Shown here piece by piece: positions 1-6,159 of a stretch of 10,436 bases of DNA. This DNA is from Spirochaetaceae bacterium (GTDB lineage Bacteria > Spirochaetota > Spirochaetia > SZUA-6 > Bin103): positions 1-10,436 of the forward strand of contig JAPPKD010000220.1 in assembly GCA_028820215.1 (NCBI GenBank), given 5' to 3'. The notes under the pieces are model-generated. The model was given only the letters and a program-made list of their open reading frames with translations, did no database searches and had not been told where the DNA came from. A program made the position numbers and the translations under genes. Within the stretch, counting starts at the first letter, position 1. Each line of letters opens with the position of its first letter.

Positions 1-878
1 TTGAGCCGGATCGCCTTGCCGTCGATGCTCACGGCGCGCAGCGCGGTGTACGAGGTTGCCTCGTCCACCACCGCGCCGGCGGCATCCACCAGCGTGATGG
101 CGACGTCGTAGAGATGCGGGGCGCCGGCCTGCCACAGCCGGCGGCGGCCTTCGGGGACGTGCAGGTCGAGGCGCGGGGCCAGGTCCAGGTCGGCGGCGCA
201 CTCGGCGCCGGCCACCCGGCCATCGGCATCGCTGAGCGTGGCGCGCAGGCGCATGCCGGGCGCGTTGCCGGTCAGCGGCTGCTCCACGCGAATGACGCCG
301 CCGGCCACGTCCGGCGTCAGCCGCGGCCGGCGCAGCGCGAGGTCGGGCACCGGCTCCATCCACACCGTCTGCCAGATGCCGGTGGTGCGCACGTAGATGG
401 CGCGGTGCGGCCCATACTCGCGCGACTGCTTGCCGCGCGGCTGCGGGCGCTCCGCGGTGTCGCGCGCGCGCACGGTGATGACCGCTTCCTCGCCGGGCGC
501 CGCCACGCCGTGCAGGTCGCAACTGAACGGCGAGAACCCGCCGCGATGGCGCCCCACCTCGACGCCGTTGACCCACACCGTGGCGTCGTAGTCGACGGCC
601 TGGAAGTGCAGCAGGACGCGGCGGCCCGCCCACTCCGCGGGAATGGTCACGGTGCGGCGGTACCAGACGGCGTTGAGGTAGTCGTGGTTCTCGATTCCCG
701 ACAGCCTCGACTCCGGGCAGAACGGCACCGTGATGGCGCCGTTCAGGTCGCGCTCCAGGAGCCCGCGGTCGATGCCGCTGTCTCCCTGATCGATCTCGAA
801 TTGCCACCGGCCGTTGAGGCACAGCCAATCGGGGCGCACGAACTGCGGGCGCGGATACTCGTCACGAGGTGTCGGCAC
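1..878 (-). CDS. Glycoside hydrolase family 2 protein (beta-galactosidase/beta-glucuronidase type), N-terminal part
   Basis: The frame is open from a GTG at 878 to the window edge, giving 292 whole codons. The catalytic TIM barrel would lie beyond the window. Visible motifs are those of the GH2 sugar-binding jelly-roll domain: LNGRWQFEID (residues 21-30), VWYRRTVTIP (71-80), VDYDATVWVNG with VGRHRGGFSPF just after it (95-118), and TTGIWQTVWME (165-175), which ends the first domain. An immunoglobulin-like domain follows from about residue 180. GH2 enzymes hydrolyse terminal beta-linked galactose, glucuronic acid, mannose or related sugars; the specificity cannot be read here because the active site is missing. 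No signal peptide is seen, so a cytoplasmic location is likely. The GTG start is chosen because AAGGAGAG lies just upstream with GGAG six bases from it, and no better start exists. The family call is secure; the substrate is unknown. Confidence 0.9.
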   Translation of the reverse strand, partial: MPTPRDEYPRPQFVRPDWLCLNGRWQFEIDQGDSGIDRGLLERDLNGAITVPFCPESRLSGIENHDYLNAVWYRRTVTIPAEWAGRRVLLHFQAVDYDATVWVNGVEVGRHRGGFSPFSCDLHGVAAPGEEAVITVRARDTAERPQPRGKQSREYGPHRAIYVRTTGIWQTVWMEPVPDLALRRPRLTPDVAGGVIRVEQPLTGNAPGMRLRATLSDADGRVAGAECAADLDLAPRLDLHVPEGRRRLWQAGAPHLYDVAITLVDAAGAVVDEATSYTALRAVSIDGKAIRL

Positions 879-899
879 TGTGCTCTCCTTGCTCTCCTT
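879..899 (-). promoter_or_regulatory. Duplicated ribosome-binding site of the GH2 gene
   Basis: On the minus strand the nine bases AAGGAGAGC occur twice in exact tandem (plus-strand 882-890 and 891-899), directly before the GTG start at 878. The near copy places GGAG six bases from the start, which is ideal. The far copy is 15 bases away and would be too distant to position a ribosome at this codon. Confidence 0.7.
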
Positions 900-1048
900 T
901 GCGATGGGCGGTGTCGAATCGCCGGCCCGTTACACCGGAGCCGGGTGGCGGTAGCGGCGGCGATCGGGCTGGCGATCGAGGGGCTCGGCGTTGCTGTCGG
1001 CGCCACCGTCCAGATCGTCGATGAAGGACTTCGGACACTTCCAAGCCC

Positions 1049-2713
1049 TCAGAGACCGCCGAGCGCGTTCAGCATCTCCAGCAGGTCGCCGCGCCGGAAC
1101 GTGGCGGCGAGTTGCTGCAGCGAGACTTCGCGATCGCCGTAGCAGCGGCGCAGGGCGTCTCTCAGCGTATCGACGGCCGCCGCGTAGTGGCGCTCGCCGT
1201 CGCTCTCAAGGGCAGCCTGGAGCGCACCGAAGTTGCGGTGCGAGATGTCGTTTGGCGCGATCTGCAGGCCGGCAAGCAGATCGCGACCGATGAGCATTGC
1301 GAGGTGGTGCGACGCGTAAGGCAGGAAGTCGGGCGAGTCGGCGGTAGCGAGTTTCCGCACCCGCTCGACGAATCGGTAGATCTGGGCCGCAAGCAACGCC
1401 TGTGGCGCGGCGAGACCCGAAAAAATCAAGTCGTACAGCTTGGCGAAGTGCTGGGACCGATGGAACCTGGCCTGATGGGGCTTCGCTCGCCACACGGCCA
1501 GAACCGCTTCTGCCACCAGGGAACTGGTGATCACCTGCCCCGCGAGCCCACGTTCGTCTCGGTGGCGCTTGTAGCCGTAACCGAGCTGTTCCAAGCCGAG
1601 AGCCAAGGTCTTCTGCCGCTCATCGTTCGAACGAAGGTCGCGCAGGTCCACCGGGCTCTGGCTGTTCGTGGCCTTGGTGATCTCCTGTACGACTTCCCGC
1701 GACTCGCCCGGTAGCTGATAGATGCGAATCAGGACATGCGCCTCCGCCGCGCACGAGTTGTTGTCAGTCAGCGTCCGGTGGATCGTCTTGCAGGTCTGCC
1801 CGCCGTTGATCACCTGCACGTTCTTCATTCGTACCACGTAGTCCGTTCGTTGCAGGGCGTTGAAGTCGAAGCGATCGCAGATCATCGTGATGCCATTGTT
1901 GTAGAAGTAGAAATCGGCGGACTTCTCGTCATCGAGCAATGTGGAGCGAATGTCCATGTTGACGCGATTGGCATGGCCAAGATAGCGCCGGATGTTGTGC
2001 TCCAGGAGATGGTCTCCGTGTTCATCGAACAGGCGGTGCAGCTCGTGGACCGATGCTCGTCCTATCAGCACCCTTCTGAAATTCAGGTCTTCGGTGACGA
2101 TGCCGCCGCTCAGCATCATGGCAGCGTCAACGTGAGGGCCCCGCTGTAGGGAGCGCACGATGGCGTCATGGTTGAAATGGATGAACTCCAGTTGGTCGCC
2201 GTAGTCGCGCACTGCTTGTCGCGCCCACGCGTCCGCCTGCGCAGTCCACCGCGCGCCGTTGTTGCAGAGCACTACGCGAACCGTGGGGATATAGCCATCG
2301 ACGATGAGGGAGCGTGCCTCGGCGATGTGCGGCTCGAGCCTCTCGTTCAGAGCGACCCGCCGCTGCGGGTCGAACAGCATCTCGACGGTCTGGACGGCAG
2401 CCTGCACGCCTGTCTCCGGGAAATTGGCGGTCCCGCTCAGGTCTTTGACCTTGTACTTGCCCTGAAACAGCGTTACGGGGAAGCCATCGGAGTCCACGTC
2501 GCCTATGTGCACTCCGTCGACGCCGGCGTCGTTGCCTCCTTCGGTCAGCCGCTCGGCGCATTCTTCGAGAGCGAATTCCAGCGCCGTGGACATGCAGAGC
2601 AGCACGAAGGCTGCCGATCGCTGCTTGTTTTCGTCCGCCCAGGGAAACCAGTCGGGATGTTCGTCGATGACTCCCGATATCCGCTGATCTACGATGGCCG
2701 CGTTGATGTTCGT
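1049..2713 (-). CDS. AIPR-family (abortive infection phage resistance) protein with nuclease-like N-terminus
   Basis: The product is 554 residues if read from an ACG at 2713, or 518 if read from the GTG at 2605. AIPR hallmarks are clear (numbering from ACG): NIRRYLG (240-246), FYFYNNGIT (268-276), VINGGQT (301-307) and ITKATNSQSPVDLRDL (345-360). The N-terminal part has GGNDAGVDG (59-67) followed by LFQGKYK (82-88), a D...QxK pattern like that of Mrr/PD-(D/E)XK nucleases; D66, Q84 and K86 are the candidate catalytic residues. The family is linked to phage resistance and restriction-type loci, but its biochemistry is poorly known. Start choice: the 36 codons before the GTG encode an AIPR-like beginning (DEHPDWFPWADENKQRSAAF) and are open back to a TAA at 2728. 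They contain no ATG, GTG or TTG, whereas AAAGGAG lies seven bases before the ACG. The GTG has no ribosome-binding site. The gene follows the SNF2-like gene by 73 bases and is probably co-transcribed with it. Confidence 0.87.
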   Translation of the reverse strand, partial: TNINAAIVDQRISGVIDEHPDWFPWADENKQRSAAFVLLCMSTALEFALEECAERLTEGGNDAGVDGVHIGDVDSDGFPVTLFQGKYKVKDLSGTANFPETGVQAAVQTVEMLFDPQRRVALNERLEPHIAEARSLIVDGYIPTVRVVLCNNGARWTAQADAWARQAVRDYGDQLEFIHFNHDAIVRSLQRGPHVDAAMMLSGGIVTEDLNFRRVLIGRASVHELHRLFDEHGDHLLEHNIRRYLGHANRVNMDIRSTLLDDEKSADFYFYNNGITMICDRFDFNALQRTDYVVRMKNVQVINGGQTCKTIHRTLTDNNSCAAEAHVLIRIYQLPGESREVVQEITKATNSQSPVDLRDLRSNDERQKTLALGLEQLGYGYKRHRDERGLAGQVITSSLVAEAVLAVWRAKPHQARFHRSQHFAKLYDLIFSGLAAPQALLAAQIYRFVERVRKLATADSPDFLPYASHHLAMLIGRDLLAGLQIAPNDISHRNFGALQAALESDGERHYAAAVDTLRDALRRCYGDREVSLQQLAATFRRGDLLEMLNALGGL

Positions 2714-2720
2714 CGTCCCG

Positions 2721-2727
2721 CTCCTTT
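2721..2727 (-). promoter_or_regulatory. Ribosome-binding site that decides the AIPR start
   Basis: AAAGGAG on the minus strand lies exactly seven bases before the ACG codon at 2713-2711 and 13 bases before an in-frame ATC at 2707. It overlaps the in-frame TAA at 2728-2726, so translation of this frame must begin downstream of it. It is the only strong Shine-Dalgarno site near the 5' end of this frame. It therefore supports a start some 36 codons ahead of the first conventional start codon, the GTG at 2605. Confidence 0.6.
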
Positions 2728-2786
2728 ACGTTGGCTGTCTTCACCGGTAAGGATACGGTGAGAGGCAGGCCGTCATGCAACCCCGC

Positions 2787-5696
2787 TCAAGGGCTCGACC
2801 CAGTCAAGGCGCAGAGCACCTGCACCCACGGTGCCTTCTCGGTGGTCATCGTGTCCTCGATCCACTGCAGGTACTCATCGTGGATGTCTTCGATCTCCGC
2901 GCGCTCCTGTTCGTTGCGCTGCCCGCTCGACCCGGCGAGCCGAGGCTGATCGGGGTCGGGTTCCAGCCGCTTCAGACAGCGAGTGCGAAACGCGTCCAGG
3001 GCGGCGACCTCCTCTTCCAGCTTGATGTTGATCGCCCCTTCGAACTGGTCGCGACGTTCACGGAAGTGAGCCCGCGCCCGTTCCACGGCATCGGGTAACA
3101 GGACCGATAGTTCGGCCACGTCGACCTGCTGGCCGCGATTCGCCATCGCGTCCCGTCCGAGGCCAGTGCGCTCCACAACGGTGCCGAACGGCACCAGTTG
3201 GACGAACTCGCCATCGCGGTACACGGCAGCGACCCACTCGTAGAGCAGCGGGTGACTCTTGCGGTTCGGTACCAGGCCCGAGCAGACAAACACCGTCTCA
3301 CGAGGCTGGAGGCCGGGGATGCCTGAGAGGATCGGTGCTTCGAAGCGTCCGAAGGCGGCGAGTACGCGGTCGTTCAGCCACTCGACCACCGGGTTCAGGC
3401 TCCAGAGATAGTGCGCCGAGGGCCAGGTGGACTCGGACCGCCGGCTTTCGGCAATCGCTGCTTGCACCCGTGCGCGGTCGGTAGTGAGCACGAAGCGGCG
3501 GCTGGCCGGCAGGACTTCCGGGGGAAGATAGCTGAATCGGGCAGCAAGGTCGTCGGGCGCGTCCAGCGTAAGCGTCTGGGTCTCGCGGTTCACCGTGAAA
3601 CGGATGCGGGCGGCACTGGCCAGGAGCAGGTCGTCGGTGCTCGCGTCTGCCTCGCGCGTACGGCGCAGACGGTCCAGGGCAGTCGCGCAATAGTCGAGTT
3701 CGTCTTTGAACAGGCTGAGCGGCGCGGGTGGCATCGCCGGATCCGGAGCCGGCGGCTCGGCGGCCGCATCGTCCGCATCGTCGCCGAGGAACAGCGCCAG
3801 CAGTTTGTCGCCTTCGCTGGGCGCTGGCGTGAGGCCCTCGTCGAACGCCTCCGCCGACTTGCGGTCGGCGATCGCGTTCTGGGTGATCATCTCTTCCTCC
3901 GCGACATCGTGAACGCCCATGAACACGGACGGATCACCTATGTTCTGGTACGCCTGATCGTCCTTCTCCCTGAGCACCTCCAGGACTCGAGTGTCGCCAC
4001 GGATAGTGGTGTTCGAGCTGTCCGTGACCAGGTAGACGATGCGGGGCGTACGCGCCTGACCGTAGCGGTCAATGCGCCCGTTGCGCTGCGCGAACACCAT
4101 GAGCGACCACGGCAGGTCAAAGTGGATCAGTCGGTGGCATTGGTGGTGCAGGTTGATGCCCTCGGAGGCGATGTCGGAACACAGCAGCAGCCGCACGGCG
4201 CGTTGCGAGTTGCCGAAGTCTTCCACCACGCGCTGCTGCTCGGTGTCGCTCAATCCGCCGTGGAGAACGGCGATCCGGCCGAGATCAGTGAGCCGCAGGT
4301 CACGCGCGAGATGCGGCTTGAGCCAATTAAGGGTGGGAATGCGTTCGGTGAAGACGACGATGCGGTCGGTTGGATCATCGCCGCGCCAGCGGAAGTCGTC
4401 GCGGATGACGTCCAGCAACGCTTGGTACTTCGCATATCGCTCCGGGGTAACGCGTTCGAGTGCTGCCATGAGCGACTCCAGGCCGGCAACCTCCGCTTGC
4501 AGCCCGGCAGCTCCGCTGCCTCGTTCGAGATCGCCTTCATTGCGCCTGATGCGCTCGCGCGCCGTCTCCATGCACGCGGCGGGGCTGGAAAAGAGGGCCT
4601 TCTCGAGTGTCACCAGAAACAGGTTGCGGTTCGTCGATTGTCGACGCGCGTCGGACGCACGTACGCTCAGCAACGCCTCGAATGCGGCTTCCTCTTCGCT
4701 GGATGCGGCACAGCGTCGTGTGGCGACTTCGCGATCACGAAACGCGTCCCGCACCTGATCCTGAACGTCCTTCTTGAACCGACGGATGACCAAACCGGGG
4801 CGGAAGTCTGCGGCGGTATAGTCGTCCGGGTCTGCGATCGCCGTGGCGTCGAGCATATTGACCAGGCTTGCGAAGCTCCTTGCCCTGCCGTCGTGTGGGG
4901 TTGCGGACAGCATGATGAGCGTGTCGGACTGCCGGCTCAGCAGCTTGGCGAGACGGCTGCGCAGGGAACGGGTGCCCCGGTCGGCGACATTGTGCGCCTC
5001 GTCGATGACGATGATGTCCCACCTCGCCTGTTCCAGATAGGTACGGTACTCGGCGTCCTGTTTCAGAGTGTCGATCGAGATGATCGCCTTGTCGTAGTAG
5101 TAGAAGGGGTTGTGGTTGGCGGGGATGCGGCTGCGCACTCGCTGGATACCGATGGAATCCAATCGCGTGAGAGGAATGGTGAACCGGTTCCAGAACTCTT
5201 TCTGGAACTGGGTGAGCATGCTCTTCACGGCCAGTACCAAGATGCGTCGCCCGCGGCCGCGCGCGATCAACTCGCTCACCAGGATGCCCGCCTCCAGCGT
5301 CTTGCCAAGACCAACCGCATCGGCGATGAGGATGCGCTGTCGGGGGCGGGCAAGAGCTTGACGGGCCGGCTCAAGCTGATAGGGGACGAGATCCATGGCC
5401 GCGGTGTGGCCAAGGTGGATCGCGTCGTCCCCCGGTACGGCCTGGCGAAGATGGCTCTCCAAATAGAGAAGCCCGTCCGCAAAGCGGGGGGATTCATCCG
5501 GGACCAGTGTGGTTTCCGCCGGATCGAGCGCCTTGACCGGATCGAGCGCGGTGAGGAACACGGCTTCCCTACCGCGTACCAGCTCCGACGCCCCGTCACA
5601 AACGAGCTGATACCCACCCGGGGCATGATCGACCCGGCGCACGACCCACTCCGCGTCGCGGATGAGCACGCGCGCGCCAGGGGTTGGAACGGTCAT
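2787..5696 (-). CDS. SNF2/RapA-like superfamily 2 DNA helicase/ATPase, defence-associated type
   Basis: The product is 969 residues from the ATG at 5696; an in-frame GTG at 5711 would add five. All SF2 motifs are intact (numbering from the ATG): a Q-like region MDLVPYQLEPARQAL (101-115), Walker A DAVGLGKT (126-133), DEAH (232-235), SAT (264-266), TERIPTLNWL (450-459), motif V CSDIASEGINLH (506-517) and motif VI AQRNGRIDRYGQ (536-547). The GRIDRxGQ form and the DEAH box place it with the RapA/SNF2 group, which translocates on double-stranded DNA and remodels bound proteins. The N-terminal 95 residues form a small domain before the ATPase, and about 420 residues follow it. This tail has an acidic, Pro/Ala-rich linker near 640-660, then a region I cannot assign. 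Similar stand-alone ATPases occur in restriction and DISARM-type defence loci; no methylase or DrmABC partner is visible here. Neither start has a Shine-Dalgarno site. The only promoter-like sequence, TTGACC at 5734-5729 (minus), has a poor -10. The partner gene is the AIPR gene downstream. Confidence 0.92.
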   Translation of the reverse strand: MTVPTPGARVLIRDAEWVVRRVDHAPGGYQLVCDGASELVRGREAVFLTALDPVKALDPAETTLVPDESPRFADGLLYLESHLRQAVPGDDAIHLGHTAAMDLVPYQLEPARQALARPRQRILIADAVGLGKTLEAGILVSELIARGRGRRILVLAVKSMLTQFQKEFWNRFTIPLTRLDSIGIQRVRSRIPANHNPFYYYDKAIISIDTLKQDAEYRTYLEQARWDIIVIDEAHNVADRGTRSLRSRLAKLLSRQSDTLIMLSATPHDGRARSFASLVNMLDATAIADPDDYTAADFRPGLVIRRFKKDVQDQVRDAFRDREVATRRCAASSEEEAAFEALLSVRASDARRQSTNRNLFLVTLEKALFSSPAACMETARERIRRNEGDLERGSGAAGLQAEVAGLESLMAALERVTPERYAKYQALLDVIRDDFRWRGDDPTDRIVVFTERIPTLNWLKPHLARDLRLTDLGRIAVLHGGLSDTEQQRVVEDFGNSQRAVRLLLCSDIASEGINLHHQCHRLIHFDLPWSLMVFAQRNGRIDRYGQARTPRIVYLVTDSSNTTIRGDTRVLEVLREKDDQAYQNIGDPSVFMGVHDVAEEEMITQNAIADRKSAEAFDEGLTPAPSEGDKLLALFLGDDADDAAAEPPAPDPAMPPAPLSLFKDELDYCATALDRLRRTREADASTDDLLLASAARIRFTVNRETQTLTLDAPDDLAARFSYLPPEVLPASRRFVLTTDRARVQAAIAESRRSESTWPSAHYLWSLNPVVEWLNDRVLAAFGRFEAPILSGIPGLQPRETVFVCSGLVPNRKSHPLLYEWVAAVYRDGEFVQLVPFGTVVERTGLGRDAMANRGQQVDVAELSVLLPDAVERARAHFRERRDQFEGAINIKLEEEVAALDAFRTRCLKRLEPDPDQPRLAGSSGQRNEQERAEIEDIHDEYLQWIEDTMTTEKAPWVQVLCALTGSSP

Positions 5697-5786
5697 CGCC
5701 GGGGTTAGCACAGCGGGCAGGGCGTGCCGGTCAATTCAGGTCCGTCAGGTCAGCACCGACCGGCGCCGAGGAATAGGGAAACCGCA

Positions 5787-5852
5787 TCACGCGGCACGAT
5801 GGTGAAGCAGGGCTGCGAGGACCTCGTCATGTCCGTCCACTTTGTCTGACAT
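5787..5852 (-). pseudogene. Probable stump of a VapC-like toxin gene
   Basis: An ATG at 5852 lies inside the end of the antitoxin gene in another frame, the usual arrangement for a toxin translationally coupled to its antitoxin. It opens a 21-codon frame beginning MSDKV and ending at TGA 5789-5787. Many PIN-domain toxins begin with a similar short lead followed at once by a V-D-T-N strand carrying the first catalytic aspartate. Here the sequence instead runs on as DGHDEVLAAL and stops, and no PIN-domain residues are found in any frame down to the helicase gene. I infer that a deletion removed the toxin body. The link to VapC rests on position and five residues, so it is weak. Confidence 0.3.
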
Positions 5853-6063
5853 ACAGGTCGTCGCGGCGCCACCGGCGACCACCGGAGCCGCCCGTGGCCT
5901 CGTCCATGGCGCGGAAGGTCTCCTCGGTCCAGTCCGACTCCTGGTAGACCAGCCTCTGCAACTGCTCCCGGATCAGTGCGTTGAACGACATGCCGCGCCG
6001 CCGGGCGTACTCGCGCCCCCTCTCGATGAGATGCTCATCCATCGCCAAGGTCACGTTACGCAT
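5827..6063 (-). CDS. Ribbon-helix-helix antitoxin, VapB/CopG-like
   Basis: The product is 78 residues from the ATG at 6063. The start RNVTLAMDEHLIERGREY is the beta strand and first helix of a ribbon-helix-helix DNA-binding fold, and RRRGMSFNALIREQLQRLV is the second helix with its turn. The C-terminal half, with SDWTEETFRAMDEA and RWRRDDLYVRQ, resembles the toxin-wrapping tail of VapB antitoxins paired with PIN-domain RNases. Such proteins dimerise, bind their own promoter and neutralise the toxin. GGAG lies four bases before the chosen ATG. In-frame starts further upstream (ATG at 6075, GTG at 6120) would add residues ahead of the conserved strand and are less likely. No intact toxin follows, so the gene looks orphaned. 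It is divergent from the transporter genes and shares their 96-base upstream region. Confidence 0.8.
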   Translation of the reverse strand: MRNVTLAMDEHLIERGREYARRRGMSFNALIREQLQRLVYQESDWTEETFRAMDEATGGSGGRRWRRDDLYVRQSGRT

Positions 6064-6113
6064 TGGTCTCCACATCTCAAAGTGCCACAGGATAAGGGTG
6101 AGAACAAGCCTCT

Positions 6114-6142
6114 TTGACACCTGCCGGCCGCTCGGATAAGGT
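6114..6142 (+). promoter_or_regulatory. Sigma70-type promoter for the ABC transporter genes
   Basis: A perfect -35 box TTGACA (6114-6119) is followed after 17 bases by TAAGGT (6137-6142), which keeps the three most important -10 positions (first T, second A, last T). Transcription would begin near 6149. That leaves a leader of only about 11 bases before the ATG at 6160, just enough to include the GGAG at 6150-6153. Confidence 0.55.
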
Positions 6143-6159
6143 GCCGCGTGGAGATGCTC

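Noticed and set aside
920..1044. A short minus-strand open stretch reading WKCPKSFIDDLDGG... and ending at a TAA, in the gap between AIPR and GH2
   Set aside because: It resembles the end of a zinc-ribbon protein only superficially. It has one CxxK rather than paired cysteines, has no start of its own and begins inside the AIPR gene in another frame.
114..1142. A 342-codon plus-strand frame opposite the GH2 gene
   Set aside because: The minus strand encodes clear GH2 motifs and a well-placed ribosome-binding site. The plus frame also runs through the intergenic region without any change in character.
2742..2760. CACCG/CGGTG hairpin between the ATPase and AIPR genes
   Set aside because: The stem is five pairs with a nine-base loop and no T-run. 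It is too weak to call a terminator, and the two genes are most simply one transcript.
3411..5708. A 765-codon open frame on the plus strand opposite the ATPase gene
   Set aside because: Its translation has no recognisable motif, and the opposite strand carries a complete SF2 motif set. Long antisense frames are expected in GC-rich coding DNA.
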